Positions 9,141 to 19,528 of a stretch of 64,000 bases of DNA are shown here, piece by piece (position 1 is the first letter of the stretch; each line of letters opens with the position of its first letter). Origin of the DNA: Emcibacter sp. (GTDB lineage: Bacteria; Pseudomonadota; Alphaproteobacteria; Sphingomonadales; Emcibacteraceae). The stretch is from contig JAJFIQ010000025.1 of NCBI GenBank assembly GCA_021774785.1, positions 62,001-126,000 on the forward strand. Reading direction: 5' to 3'. The notes under the pieces are model-generated. The model did not search any database, had not been told where the DNA came from, and saw only the letters and a program-made list of their open reading frames with translations. Made by a program: the position numbers and the translations under genes.

Positions 9141-9269
9141 TTTAAACTGTTATTTCACATGTTTTTTATAATACCATCTATTTTTGTATCACTTTACAGT
9201 CTTGGAGACAATGATTGATACGGTTCCTTAATTAATCGTGGTTTCAGAAAATATAAATCGACCTTAATA

Positions 9270-9608
9270 TTATTTTTTTGGTTTGTGACGCTTATAGCTG
9301 ACATGGATGTTACCATTATTATCATTCACATAAGCCGTGGCAACAAAATCCTTACGGTCTTTAATGGTGACAACCCATTTGTCATCAGATTTTTTGATTT
9401 TTTGTGCCTTATAGCCAAAACCATTATAATCTCTTTTTAATAATGCTTTTACAAGATTCCTAGCATTCTTTTTAGAGATTTCAATATACGCCTTTTCAAC
9501 TGATATTTTGTTGTATCCTGTTTCAATATTCTGTGCATATGCCGTTGATCCAAAAGATATGGCAAGGGCCAATGCGGTGGTTAGAGAGATGGTTGTAATT
9601 TTAGTCAT
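9270..9608 (-). CDS. Small secreted protein, paralog of the adjacent gene
   Basis: Protein of 112 residues with a clear Sec signal peptide (about 1-25, cleavage after STAYA). The mature part is short and lysine-rich. It shares with the gene at 9783-10106 the pattern NARxLVKALLKRxYNG, then WVVxIKDR, VATAxVN and GNIHV, so the two are tandem duplicates. It has an extra basic tail (SYKRHKPKK) missing from the paralog. I do not recognise the family. A periplasmic PepSY-like fold is possible but is only a guess. Confidence 0.78.
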   Translation of the reverse strand: MTKITTISLTTALALAISFGSTAYAQNIETGYNKISVEKAYIEISKKNARNLVKALLKRDYNGFGYKAQKIKKSDDKWVVTIKDRKDFVATAYVNDNNGNIHVSYKRHKPKK

Positions 9609-9719
9609 GGTATTTTCCTATTAGTTATGCGGGGTAGCTTACGCTTGATATATAATTGATCTAATATATGCAGAAGTGTTTTGCGATGAAAGAGGCCAGG
9701 GTAGCGGTGAGTGTGCCGG

Positions 9720-9756
9720 AAAAATAAAAGACCACCCAAATATTTGGATGGTCTTT
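9720..9756 (-). terminator. Rho-independent terminator after the 9783-10106 gene
   Basis: Read leftward, an almost perfect hairpin with stem ends AAAGACCA / TGGTCTTT (9749-9756 and 9727-9734) and inner CCAAA/TTTGG pairing is followed by a T-rich run. It lies 27 bases past the stop of the small secreted-protein gene, so each of the two tandem genes is probably a separate transcription unit. Confidence 0.85.
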
Positions 9757-9782
9757 CCAAACGTCATTTAAGATGTGGCGTC

Positions 9783-10106
9783 TTATTCGACGTGTATGTT
9801 TCCGGTCTTTGCATTTACAGAAGCCGTTGCGACAGTTTTTGCACGGTCTTTAATTGATACGACCCAGTTGTCGCCAATTCTGCGTGCGGCCCGTGCACTA
9901 TATCTGTCACCATTATATTCACGCTTTAACAAGGCTTTGACCAGGCTTCTGGCATTACTCTTTGAAACATTGTGGTTTTTTTCAACGGCAGATACATTTT
10001 GGTCGGCTTGGGAAAGTTCATGGGCAAATGCTGTTGAACCAAAGGATGCGGCTACTGCAATCACGGTTGCAAAAGATACGGCTTTAATTGTTGTGGCTTT
10101 AGTCAT
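9783..10106 (-). CDS. Small secreted protein, paralog of the adjacent gene
   Basis: Protein of 107 residues starting at ATG 10106, preceded by AGGAGA at the right distance. The frame is open to 10157 but that extension has no ribosome site. Signal peptide about 1-27 ends in STAFA. The mature part is about 80 residues and shares NARSLVKALLKREYNG, NWVVSIKDR and GNIHV with its neighbour at 9270-9608. Local identity over the core is high, consistent with a fairly recent duplication. Function unknown. Confidence 0.8.
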   Translation of the reverse strand: MTKATTIKAVSFATVIAVAASFGSTAFAHELSQADQNVSAVEKNHNVSKSNARSLVKALLKREYNGDRYSARAARRIGDNWVVSIKDRAKTVATASVNAKTGNIHVE

Positions 10107-10302
10107 GGTATTTCTCCTGTTTAGTGTTTCGGGGTGGCTAATGATTGTTTTATACATTGATTAAACGCTTATCAGAAGCTGAATGCGATGAAGGAGAGCA
10201 AGTTTGCGGTAGGATGTGAATTAGCGTGATGAAAGAATATTTTTTTGCGATAAGATGCAGTTTTGAATTGAAAAATCAAATAACTTTAGCGGTCCAGACT
10301 CA

Positions 10303-12366
10303 CTAAATATGTTGTGGAAAGGTAACCAAGACGGTAGTACCCACGCCCAGAGTGCTTTGTATTTTTATATTTCCGCCATGAAGTTCCATCAAGGATTTTA
10401 CCAGAGGCAAGCCGAGGCCGGTTCCTTCAAATTCTTTACTCAAACTGCTATCAGCCTGCCGGAAGGGTTCCATCATGGATTCAATATTAGACTCATCCAT
10501 TCCAATTCCGGTGTCTGCAACACTTATGATGGTTTCTCCGTCACCGTTTTTCTTGTGGGAAATATTTATACTTCCCCCCCGGGGTGTAAATTTTACAGAG
10601 TTTGACAATAGATTGATCATAATCTGCTTGAACATTCGTTTGTCAGCCTGAATTTCGGAGTGCGAATTCTCGACTTCGTTGGATATAGCTATTTCACCAC
10701 CAGTGGCGCGTATATCAAGAAATGTAACACATTCCTTAATAGAGTCTCCAAGATGGATGTGTTCAAGCTCAATTTCGGTCATGCCGGCTTCAATTTTCGA
10801 CAGGTCAAGAATATCATTTATGATATGAAGCAGGTGATGGCCACTCATATGAATATCATCGCTATATTCTCTTACCTTGTCAGCAGATGTTTCGGCGAAG
10901 GCACCTTTTGACATAATTTCTGAAAACCCAATGATCGCATTTAAAGGGGTTCTCAGCTCATGGGACATATTTGCCAGAAAATCAGTTTTGGCCTTATTGG
11001 CCTGTTGGGCATCCATAAGCGCACTTTGAATGGCTTTTTCTGCTTTTAGGCGTTCGGTGATTTCATGATAGATAACGATTATTTCGTCATCATTAGTATG
11101 GTTTTGAAAATATTCATAAGTACGTCCACTGGAAGGAGTATTCTGTCCTCGCGTAGTATTGGATTCTTCCAGTTCTTCCATGCGCAGTCTGACAATTTCA
11201 TCTGGATCACCGGGGCCATAATCCCCTCTTTTTGCTCTGAAATCCAACACTTGTTTGATATGGGCGCCCAGATGACATATTTCTATGGGCAGGTCGAATT
11301 TCTTCTGTAAATTTGTGGATAATACTTTAAACCGTCTGTCACGGTCAAGTAAGTATAGACCGCCGGACATGTGGTTAATTGCTATCTGGAGCCATTCTTC
11401 TCTTCTGCTCAGGGCATTTTTTATCTGTTTCTGATCAGCTATAATGATAGCCAGGATAAGTACCGTAACATGAAGAGCAATCAACCCCGCATTCATTTCA
11501 ATGACTTGATTGTATGTAGAGGCTGCCGAGGAGCCAAAGGGTATATGGCCAAGTGATGCAAGATATTTAATAAATAAGCTGGAAATGATAGCGCATGCCA
11601 GTGTAATGCGAATATCAAAACGAAATGTTGACCAGACCAGTAGAGGCAGAGACATATAAGGGAAAATATAATGAATTGGTGTTTGGCTATCTAAACTAGC
11701 CAATGTGAGCACGATGAAGAATAACAGGGAAAAAAACATAAGGGTCAATTCGATGGCCCTTTTCGAGGATTTTTTCTTAAGTGTTTTTTTATCAAGAATA
11801 GCCCAGCATAATATAGCTGGCAATAGCAGTATCTGTCCCAGAAGTGCGCTGGTAAAAACCCTTAAGGTTGTCACTAGTATTGGTATTTCTGATATTAGAA
11901 ATGAAAAAATAAAAACAAACAGGAGGGATGTTACCAATATTACAAGCGGTGTTGCCCACATGCCTGTAATGATGATTGATCTGATTTTTTTCCTTGTGGG
12001 AACCGGGCCAGTTACTTTTCTGATAATAAAGGCCAAAAGATAAATTTCGATAATATTTGCCACACAAAGCATGAGTGACAGATTTATACTAGTTTGTGTT
12101 GTCGGGAACTGACCGGCATGTAGTCCACCCCATAACCCAACAGCACAGAATAATAAGATTAGTGGCCAATATTTTGTGCGATTAAATAATAAGACAGCAA
12201 CTGGTATAGCATTGACTGACCACATTACAGGGGCAGTGGTAATTGGGAAAATAACTATGGTAGACAGATATATGAGCAATCCATATAGCAGTCCCGTCAT
12301 AAATCCATTTATGACGACACTCATGGTGTTGTTACGATAATTTTTCAATTGATCAGTGGTATTCAA
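10303..12366 (-). CDS. Membrane-bound sensor histidine kinase (MASE1-like, PAS, HisKA, HATPase)
   Basis: Kinase of 687 residues. Residues about 15-310 hold some eight membrane segments that resemble the MASE1 sensory domain. A PAS-like domain follows at about 322-440 (EEWLQIAINHMSGGLYLLD). The HisKA phospho-acceptor is H469 in FLANMSHELRTPLNAIIGF. The ATPase domain carries the N-box (NLLSNSVKF), DTGIGM and GTGLGLPLVK. There is no receiver domain, and no response-regulator gene lies nearby, so its partner must be elsewhere. It starts 103 bases downstream of the RND pump on the same strand but need not be in that operon. Confidence 0.9.
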   Translation of the reverse strand: MNTTDQLKNYRNNTMSVVINGFMTGLLYGLLIYLSTIVIFPITTAPVMWSVNAIPVAVLLFNRTKYWPLILLFCAVGLWGGLHAGQFPTTQTSINLSLMLCVANIIEIYLLAFIIRKVTGPVPTRKKIRSIIITGMWATPLVILVTSLLFVFIFSFLISEIPILVTTLRVFTSALLGQILLLPAILCWAILDKKTLKKKSSKRAIELTLMFFSLLFFIVLTLASLDSQTPIHYIFPYMSLPLLVWSTFRFDIRITLACAIISSLFIKYLASLGHIPFGSSAASTYNQVIEMNAGLIALHVTVLILAIIIADQKQIKNALSRREEWLQIAINHMSGGLYLLDRDRRFKVLSTNLQKKFDLPIEICHLGAHIKQVLDFRAKRGDYGPGDPDEIVRLRMEELEESNTTRGQNTPSSGRTYEYFQNHTNDDEIIVIYHEITERLKAEKAIQSALMDAQQANKAKTDFLANMSHELRTPLNAIIGFSEIMSKGAFAETSADKVREYSDDIHMSGHHLLHIINDILDLSKIEAGMTEIELEHIHLGDSIKECVTFLDIRATGGEIAISNEVENSHSEIQADKRMFKQIMINLLSNSVKFTPRGGSINISHKKNGDGETIISVADTGIGMDESNIESMMEPFRQADSSLSKEFEGTGLGLPLVKSLMELHGGNIKIQSTLGVGTTVLVTFPQHI

Positions 12367-12469
12367 ATTTAGTCCCTGATAAGTCAGCCGTAATCACATT
12401 GGAATTTACAAGAAAACCTTTAATTGTCTATTAATGTGCCGGGGTTTTGAATGCTGTGGTTATAAGATA

Positions 12470-15400
12470 TTATTCATCTGCCCCAGAGCTTTTCTTAAAG
12501 AAACTTTTTTCAATGGCTAGCCGCAAATTCTGAACGGTTTTGGGAGAGGACGAGTTACGGGCGATCACCAGATAAGCAACCGGGACGACAAATAAGGTGA
12601 AGAAGGTAGCAATGGCTACACCGAATATAATCACAATACCCAGCACAAAGCGCGTTTCCGCCCCCGCCCCGCTACCCACAATCAACGCTATCGATCCCAT
12701 AATGGTGGTGAATGATGTCATGATAATTGGCCGTAGTCTTTTGCGGGATGCATCAAGCAGGGCTTCCTTAAATTCCACGCCTTGATCCCTAAGCTGGTTG
12801 GCAAATTCAACAATCAATATACCATTTTTGGTGGCGAGCCCTACCAGCATGATCAGCCCAATCTGACTGTATATATTAATGGTTTGTCCCGTAAGATATA
12901 GCCCGAGCAGTGCTCCGACCATAGCGAAAGGTACGGTCAGTAAAATAACAAAGGGGTGGCGGAAACTTTCAAATTGTGCCGCCAGAACCAGAAAAACCGT
13001 TAGCAGTGCCAGAATAAAGACAAAATATATGGAATTACCGGCCTCCTTAAAATTCTTTGATTCACCATTAAAATCAATACTGGCGGAATCGGGTAGAATC
13101 TCACGGCTCGTCTCTTCCAGAAATTCAAGAGCCTGACCCAGACTGAATCCGGACTTCAGATTGGCGGTGAGGGTGATAGACCTCATGCGGTTGAAACGTC
13201 TCAAATCCGCTGGGCTTGCAGTTTCCTTTAATTTCACCAGATTAGACAGGGGGATCAACATGTTAGTCCGACCAGAACGTACATAAATATTGGTTAGGTC
13301 GTTCGGGGTCTGGTTTTCTGCTTTAATGCCCTCAAGGATGACAGGATATTCCTCTCCGCGCTGAATATAGGTGGTCACGCTGCGGGACCCGAGCATGGTC
13401 TCTAGGGTTCGGCCAATGGTAGCAACTGATACGCCAAGATCAGCCGCTCTGATCAGATCAATATCAATCAATAATTGAGGTTTGTTCGCCTCATAATCAC
13501 TGTCCAGTCCTACAAGGCCGGGATAGTTTTGGGCTCGTTCCATCATCAAATCCCGCCAATGGGCTAATTCCTTGTAATCTGTTCCCTTCAGCACAAAACG
13601 AACCGGACTGTTGGAACTACCCCCAATACCGCGCGGCATGGCAACAAAGACTTTCACATTGGGGTGCTGGGCCATTTTTTTGTTCAGGGCGACACGTATT
13701 TCCTGTGCCGAACGATCTCTGTTGCCCCAATTTTCGAGATCAATAATGCCAAAGCCTGAATTAACCGAAGCCGCCACACCAAAGCTTGGAACCCGCGCCA
13801 GCACACTTTTGGCTTCGCCACTATCCACAAGCGACATCATATCATCTTCCACAATTTTCATGTGGCGTTTCATATTATTATATCCGGTCCCTTCCGGCCC
13901 CTTAACGACCACATAGAAGCGTCCTTGATCTTCTAGTGGTATAAATTCCGAGGGTAGTGTTGTGAATAGTATATAAGCAAAGCCAATCACAGGAAGCAGA
14001 CTGACAAAGATGACGGTAGGATTTTTAAAAAGCCGTTTCAGCAGATTCACATAACCGCCTTCGAGAATCCGTAGAAATTTCATACCTTTTTCGTGAAACT
14101 TGTTATCACCACCTTCTTTTCGCAGGATACGGGAACACAACATAGGGGCCAGTGTTAAGGCAATGATAGAGGAGAATACGACGGCAGAAACCAGTGCCAT
14201 GGCAAACTCAGTGAATAATCTTCCGGTATCGCCTTCTATAAAAACAATGGGGACAAATACCGCAACCAGAACGAGGGTCGTGGCAATTACGGCAAAGCCT
14301 ACTTCCCGCGCACCATGATAGGCGGCTATCAATGGCGGCTCTCCCCGGTCAATACGTCTGTATATATTTTCAAGAACCAGAATGGCGTCGTCCACCACCA
14401 GCCCGATAGACAGAATCAGGGCCAGAAGGGTGAGTAGATTGATGGAATATCCGGCAATATTCAGTAATATAAAGGAAGCTATAATAGATACGGGCACTGT
14501 GATTGCTGGAATAAACATGGCGCGGGCACTACCCAGAAACAAATATATTATCAGCACCACCAGTGACATCGCGATGGCAAAGGTTTTATAGACTTCATTG
14601 ATGGCTGCCTCAATAAAGATAGATTGATCCATAACCACTTTAAGTTCCGCCCCGGGTGGCAGGGTTTTGGCTATTTTTTTAATTTCCTGCTTGATGCCGT
14701 GCGCCACTGACAAGGTATTGCCCTTGGATTGTTTGATGATACCAAGGCCAATCATAAATTCCCGGTTGCCGTGCATTTCACTGCGGTAGTCTTCCGCCCC
14801 CAGTTCCACTTGTGACACATCACCCAGTCGGGTCAGATGACCGTCATCGGATTGGCGAATGACCAGTTGTGCGAAGTCTTCGGGTTTTTTATATTTGCGG
14901 TCAATTCTGACGGTAAATTCCCGCTCCAGGGATTCTACCCTTCCGGCGGGTAGTTCAATATTCTCGGCCCGGAGTGCTCTTTCCACATCATCCACAGTCA
15001 CATTCCTGGCCGCCATTTGCTGCCGGTTTAGCCAAAGGCGCATGGCATAGGTACGCGAACTGGTGCGAATGCGGGCAACACCCTCCACCGAAGAAAGCCG
15101 GTCTACCAGAAAACGTTTGGCATAATCGCCCAGTTCCAGACGGGACATATTGGTAGAATTTAATCTTAGCCACATGATGGGCCGGTCATTGGTGTCCACT
15201 TTGGAAATTTCTGGTGGATCGGTTTCCTCGGGCAGATTATTCAGCAGTGTTGATACCCGTTGGCGAATATCATTGGCAGCCGCGTCAATGTCACGGCTGA
15301 TTTTAAATTCTATGGTGATGTTGGACCGGCCATCCTGACTGGTTGAGGAAATGGTCTTGATGCCTTCTATGCCGCTTATGCGGTCCTCAATCAGGCGGGT

Positions 15401-15589
15401 GATTTTACTTTCCACTATTTCGGCGGATGCCCCCCGGTAATTGGTGGAAACAGACACAATAGGCGGGTTAATATCAGGATATTGTCTAAGGGGAAGATCC
15501 ATGAAGCTCATCACACCAAAGGCCACCAGTAAAAGGCTGATTACGGTGGCAAAAACCGGACGGTCAACGGATATATCAGACAGGATCAC
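12470..15589 (-). CDS. RND efflux pump inner-membrane transporter (HAE1 family)
   Basis: Proton-driven exporter of 1039 residues, the usual length for AcrB/MexF-type pumps. The protein starts ILSDISVDRPVFATVISLLL, the common HAE-RND opening. The paired proton-relay aspartates are D400 and D401 in GLVVDDAILVLENI. The second half repeats the pattern (LVGLATKNGILIVEFAN). It overlaps the adaptor gene by 4 bases. No outer-membrane TolC-type gene is present in the window. Substrates are probably hydrophobic small molecules; they cannot be read from sequence. Confidence 0.95.
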   Translation of the reverse strand: MILSDISVDRPVFATVISLLLVAFGVMSFMDLPLRQYPDINPPIVSVSTNYRGASAEIVESKITRLIEDRISGIEGIKTISSTSQDGRSNITIEFKISRDIDAAANDIRQRVSTLLNNLPEETDPPEISKVDTNDRPIMWLRLNSTNMSRLELGDYAKRFLVDRLSSVEGVARIRTSSRTYAMRLWLNRQQMAARNVTVDDVERALRAENIELPAGRVESLEREFTVRIDRKYKKPEDFAQLVIRQSDDGHLTRLGDVSQVELGAEDYRSEMHGNREFMIGLGIIKQSKGNTLSVAHGIKQEIKKIAKTLPPGAELKVVMDQSIFIEAAINEVYKTFAIAMSLVVLIIYLFLGSARAMFIPAITVPVSIIASFILLNIAGYSINLLTLLALILSIGLVVDDAILVLENIYRRIDRGEPPLIAAYHGAREVGFAVIATTLVLVAVFVPIVFIEGDTGRLFTEFAMALVSAVVFSSIIALTLAPMLCSRILRKEGGDNKFHEKGMKFLRILEGGYVNLLKRLFKNPTVIFVSLLPVIGFAYILFTTLPSEFIPLEDQGRFYVVVKGPEGTGYNNMKRHMKIVEDDMMSLVDSGEAKSVLARVPSFGVAASVNSGFGIIDLENWGNRDRSAQEIRVALNKKMAQHPNVKVFVAMPRGIGGSSNSPVRFVLKGTDYKELAHWRDLMMERAQNYPGLVGLDSDYEANKPQLLIDIDLIRAADLGVSVATIGRTLETMLGSRSVTTYIQRGEEYPVILEGIKAENQTPNDLTNIYVRSGRTNMLIPLSNLVKLKETASPADLRRFNRMRSITLTANLKSGFSLGQALEFLEETSREILPDSASIDFNGESKNFKEAGNSIYFVFILALLTVFLVLAAQFESFRHPFVILLTVPFAMVGALLGLYLTGQTINIYSQIGLIMLVGLATKNGILIVEFANQLRDQGVEFKEALLDASRKRLRPIIMTSFTTIMGSIALIVGSGAGAETRFVLGIVIIFGVAIATFFTLFVVPVAYLVIARNSSSPKTVQNLRLAIEKSFFKKSSGADE

Positions 15590-16680
15590 GGGTTATTCAC
15601 TCCATCTGGAATCTTGGCATCAGAATTCTTGCTGTCGGTGTTTTTGATGATGACCTTGCTGTTATCCTGAAGTTTCAGGGTTCCTTCAATAATTATTTTC
15701 TGCCCTATTTCCAGTCCTTCCAGAATTTCAATGGCACCGGGACGGCGTCTGCCTATGACAACAGGCTGTTGTTTGACAATATTGCCATCCTGTAGCAGAA
15801 AAACATATTTCCGGTCTTCTGACGTGACCAGTGCTTCTTCTGGAATCATAATAGATTGGCTTTGATTTTTAATTAAATTTACACGCATGAGCATGCCGGG
15901 ACGCAGATATCTATCATCATTGGGTATAATAGCACGTACGGTTACAGCACGAGAGACCGGATCAATCCTGCTGCCGATATTACTAACCACGCCTTCAAAG
16001 GACATATTTATATAGGCATCGCTCAGTGCTTTTATAGTTTGTCCCACCTTTAAGGTGGCAAGAAAACCTTCCGGTACCGTAAAATCCAGCTTGATGACGG
16101 ATAGATCATCAAGTGTGGCAATTACCGTTCCAGGCGTTACCAATGATCCCAGACTAACCAGTCTTAGCCCAAGCTGCCCATCAAAGGGTGCGACAATCTG
16201 TCGGTCACGGATGCGGGACTGGGCAACCTGAACATCGGCCCGGGATTTTTTATAAAGTGTCCTCTGATCATCCAGTCTAGCTCTGGGCAGGGTACGGGCT
16301 TTGACCAACCCTTCAATACGGATGAGGTCGCGTTTCTGCTGTTCGGCATTGACAACCGCCGAGCGCAGGTCTGCTGTTTCCTCTTCACTGACCAGTTCCA
16401 CCAGAATTTGACCTTCTTTGGCGGTCATGCCATCCGTGAAATTAATTTTGGAAATTTTGTCAGTTGTTGTGGCACTAAGATTCACCGATTCATTGGCTTT
16501 GGTTGTACCCAATGCCTCAATCTTGTCCGTAAAAATATCTGAGATTACCGGAGCGACCACAACCGCAACTATACCAGGGCCACGGCGGAAACCTTGCGGG
16601 GGCTTATTGAGTTGGCCGATATAATATAGAGCCGCGCCAATAATAAGGATAAGGATGAGAACAAGAAGTTTTTTTATCAT
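15586..16680 (-). CDS. RND efflux periplasmic adaptor subunit
   Basis: Membrane-fusion protein of 364 residues. A single N-terminal hydrophobic segment (about 4-23) anchors it. It is followed by the split lipoyl domain, a short helical hairpin (about 105-165) and beta-barrel domain (RAIIPNDDRYLRPGMLMRVN). The membrane-proximal end has IIEGTLKLQDNSKV. It is the first gene of a two-gene operon with the pump, with the ATGA-type overlap that favours equal synthesis. Confidence 0.92.
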   Translation of the reverse strand: MIKKLLVLILILIIGAALYYIGQLNKPPQGFRRGPGIVAVVVAPVISDIFTDKIEALGTTKANESVNLSATTTDKISKINFTDGMTAKEGQILVELVSEEETADLRSAVVNAEQQKRDLIRIEGLVKARTLPRARLDDQRTLYKKSRADVQVAQSRIRDRQIVAPFDGQLGLRLVSLGSLVTPGTVIATLDDLSVIKLDFTVPEGFLATLKVGQTIKALSDAYINMSFEGVVSNIGSRIDPVSRAVTVRAIIPNDDRYLRPGMLMRVNLIKNQSQSIMIPEEALVTSEDRKYVFLLQDGNIVKQQPVVIGRRRPGAIEILEGLEIGQKIIIEGTLKLQDNSKVIIKNTDSKNSDAKIPDGVNNP

Positions 16681-16766
16681 TCATTGCCTGCTGTTCTGAA
16701 GCTGTCACTAAAGGGACTAGTATATTTTCTATAGTTTATTTCCAGTTTTTTCTAGTAACTTTTTTA

Positions 16767-17540
16767 TTACTCGATATTTTTCGGATCAATTTGATTACCT
16801 GCAATAGCTTGTCTGTGAACGCGCCGTGGTTCTTTAATTTTGAGACCCGTGGCATAAATCTGTTTTTCAGCCTCTACTATCAGGGCTCCGGCAAGATTAT
16901 GCCACCATCTTTGGCCGGTTCCCTCCAACGTTGTCATTAATGATAAAAGGGACCGGCTCTTAAAAGGCGGCATATGTAAGGCAGATATGGTGCGGGTAGG
17001 GGTCAACATATTATCGCGGAGCAATTGTCGGGCCTGATTTACTGAGAAAGGCTTGCCATGACCAAAAGGCGTGCGGTCTGTTCTTGCCCAAAACCCAAGA
17101 CGATTTGGTACGATCACAATCACCCGACCCCCCGGTGCCAATATGCGCCAGACTTCGCGCAACAAGTGTCGGCTTTGCTCGGTATGCTCAAGAATATGAA
17201 CCATTAAAATTCGGTCCATGACGGCATCTTTCAGTGGTAAGTTACCTTCATGGGCGATGGCGGTAAGGTTGCCCTTGTACCGATGGGCACCTGTATTTTC
17301 GGGACTGCCATTATGGCGGGGCCAACGGATGACCCCTTGGGGCGCGGGCATAATGCTGATCACATGATTGGCGCGGGCGCGGAAAGTATCAATATATGGC
17401 GTGGCATAGCCAAGCCCCAAGACATCCATACCACCTATATCGGGCCAGAGGGATGCTATTTGCTTGCGTACCAGACGTGCTGTGACCCGCCCAAGGGGCT
17501 GTTCATAAAAACTGCGCAGTTCAACCACATCCTGATACAT
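16767..17540 (-). CDS. Class I SAM-dependent methyltransferase
   Basis: Protein of 257 residues with a Rossmann-like methyltransferase core. The SAM-binding region is MDVLGLGYATPY (about 38-49, diverged from the usual GxGxG), the acidic post-motif region follows, and DRILMVHILEHTEQSRHLLREVWRILAPGGRVIVIVPN is the motif II-III stretch common to Methyltransf_11. The C-terminus is basic (LKIKEPRRVHRQA). It follows phaB by 54 bases on the same strand but has no evident link to PHA. The target molecule is unknown. Confidence 0.85.
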   Translation of the reverse strand: MYQDVVELRSFYEQPLGRVTARLVRKQIASLWPDIGGMDVLGLGYATPYIDTFRARANHVISIMPAPQGVIRWPRHNGSPENTGAHRYKGNLTAIAHEGNLPLKDAVMDRILMVHILEHTEQSRHLLREVWRILAPGGRVIVIVPNRLGFWARTDRTPFGHGKPFSVNQARQLLRDNMLTPTRTISALHMPPFKSRSLLSLMTTLEGTGQRWWHNLAGALIVEAEKQIYATGLKIKEPRRVHRQAIAGNQIDPKNIE

Positions 17541-17594
17541 CTATCCGGTTCTCAAATTTTGATCACGGACAGGGTAGCGGATATTATGCCATGT

Positions 17595-18317
17595 TTAAAC
17601 TATATATTGACCACCGTTGATAGTCATGGTGGAGCCCGTGACGAAACCGGCTTCGTCCGAAGCAAGGAAAGTCACGGCGCGACCTATTTCCTCCGCTTCG
17701 CCGAGGCGGCCAACAGGAATGCCTTTTATGATTTTTGCTAGAATTTCTTCTGGTACAGCCCGGACCATTTCGGTGGCGATATAACCTGGCGCAATGGCAT
17801 TGACAGTGATGCCGTGGCGGGCACCTTCCTGCGCTAATGCTTTGACGAACCCTATGGCGCCGGCTTTGGCGGCGGAATAATTGACCTGCCCGACCTGGCC
17901 CTTTTGACCATTGATGGAGCTAATGCAGATGATGCGGCCATATTTATTGGCCTTCATATCATCAAATACGGCCTTACACATATTAAAGTTAGAGGTCAGG
18001 TTGGTGTCTATGACCGCATCCCACATGTCTTTTGTCATGCGCCCAAAGCCCGTGTCGCGGGTGATACCGGCATTATTAACCAGAATTTCAACCGCGCCCA
18101 GTTCTTTCACCACATTGGCGACGCCCTTGGCACAGGCATCAAAATTGCCCACATCCCATTTGTATACATGGATGCCAGTGGCTTCCTTGAATTTTGCTGC
18201 GGCTTCATCATTTCCGGCATAGGAAGCGGCGACAGTGAAGCCCGCCTCTTTTAAACAAACGGAAATGGCGGCTCCGATACCACGGGTTCCACCCGTGACA
18301 AGTGCGACTTTAGACAT
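17595..18317 (-). CDS. phaB: Acetoacetyl-CoA reductase PhaB
   Basis: Short-chain dehydrogenase of 240 residues that reduces acetoacetyl-CoA to (R)-3-hydroxybutyryl-CoA with NADPH, the second step of polyhydroxybutyrate synthesis. The cofactor site is TGGTRGIG (8-15). The catalytic set is S134, Y147 and K151 (YSAAK). QKGQVGQVNYSAAKAG and GRLGEAEEIGRAV are characteristic of PhaB rather than FabG. It follows phaA by 35 bases. Confidence 0.94.
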   Translation of the reverse strand: MSKVALVTGGTRGIGAAISVCLKEAGFTVAASYAGNDEAAAKFKEATGIHVYKWDVGNFDACAKGVANVVKELGAVEILVNNAGITRDTGFGRMTKDMWDAVIDTNLTSNFNMCKAVFDDMKANKYGRIICISSINGQKGQVGQVNYSAAKAGAIGFVKALAQEGARHGITVNAIAPGYIATEMVRAVPEEILAKIIKGIPVGRLGEAEEIGRAVTFLASDEAGFVTGSTMTINGGQYIV

Positions 18318-18352
18318 ATTTTATACCCTCATATAAGTTAGAATTTATCTTT

Positions 18353-19528
18353 TTATGACCGCTCAACACACATGGCGACACCCATACCGCCCCCGATACA
18401 CAGGGTAGCCAGTCCTTTTTGGACATCTCGTCTTTTCATTTCGTGAAGTAATGTGGTCAACACCCGCGCGCCACTGGCACCAACCGGATGACCAATGGCA
18501 ATGGCGCCGCCATTGACATTCAGTTTGTCTGCCGGAATACCAAGGTCTTGGCCCACTGCACAGGCCTGTGAGGCAAAAGCTTCATTGGCTTCGAACAGGT
18601 CAACATCGTCTATTGACCATCCCGCTTTTTCCAAAGCCTTTTTACTGGCAGGGACCGGCCCGATTCCCATGATGGATGGATCAACACCTGCTGTGGCCCA
18701 AGATTTAATAATGGCAAGGGGGTTTAGGCCCCGTTTTTTGGCTTCTTCCACACTCATCAGCATCACTGCTGCTGCGCCATCATTAATGCCGCTGGCATTG
18801 GCGGCAGTTACCGTGCCTTCCTTTTTAAATGCGGGACGCATACCGGACAGGCCTTCTGCTGTCACACCCTTGCGGATATATTCGTCTTCGGATACTTCCA
18901 CATCACCGCGACGGTTCTTGATAGTTACGGTGACGATTTCATCCTGAAATTTACCAGCGGCCTGTGCGGCCTCGGCCTTATTCTGTGACAGAGCCGCGAA
19001 AGCATCTTGATCTTCCCGTGTGATCTGCCATTGTTCGGCAATATTTTCGGCTGTGATACCCATATGGGTTCCGCCAAATATGTCGGTCAATGCGTCCCAG
19101 ATCATGGTGTCCTTGAACTCAGCCGATCCCATTTTATAGCCACCGCGTAGATAAGCTGAATGTTGGGACTGGCTCATGCTTTCCTGACCGCCGGCAATGA
19201 TAATATCGGCATCGCCACATTGGACGGCCTGAAAGCCCATAGCTACGGCACGAAGACCTGATCCGCAAATCTGGTTAATGCCAAAGGCCGTTGTCTCGAT
19301 GGGAAGCCCCGCATTGATTGCAGCCTGACGGGCCGGGTTCTGTCCGGCACCTGCGGTTAATATCTGGCCAAGGATCACTTCAGTAATATCTTCTGCGGGT
19401 ACACCTGTCTCCGCCAGCAGACCCTTGATGACGGTTTCACCAAGATAATGGGCAGGAACCTTACTTAATGCTCCGTTGAAAGATCCAACCGGGGTACGTA
19501 GGGCGGCGATAATGGCAACTTCAGTCAT
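18353..19528 (-). CDS. phaA: Acetyl-CoA acetyltransferase (beta-ketothiolase) PhaA
   Basis: Biosynthetic thiolase of 391 residues that condenses two acetyl-CoA to acetoacetyl-CoA. The nucleophile is C88 in [10 protein letters not shown]. The C-terminal catalytic motifs are [14 protein letters not shown] (histidine) and LCIGGGMG (second cysteine). Length and motifs fit the PhaA/AtoB group. It is co-directional with phaB, and the synthase-like gene is upstream. A role in degrading acetoacetyl-CoA is equally possible chemically. Confidence 0.94.
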   Translation of the reverse strand: MTEVAIIAALRTPVGSFNGALSKVPAHYLGETVIKGLLAETGVPAEDITEVILGQILTAGAGQNPARQAAINAGLPIETTAFGINQICGSGLRAVAMGFQAVQCGDADIIIAGGQESMSQSQHSAYLRGGYKMGSAEFKDTMIWDALTDIFGGTHMGITAENIAEQWQITREDQDAFAALSQNKAEAAQAAGKFQDEIVTVTIKNRRGDVEVSEDEYIRKGVTAEGLSGMRPAFKKEGTVTAANASGINDGAAAVMLMSVEEAKKRGLNPLAIIKSWATAGVDPSIMGIGPVPASKKALEKAGWSIDDVDLFEANEAFASQACAVGQDLGIPADKLNVNGGAIAIGHPVGASGARVLTTLLHEMKRRDVQKGLATLCIGGGMGVAMCVERS

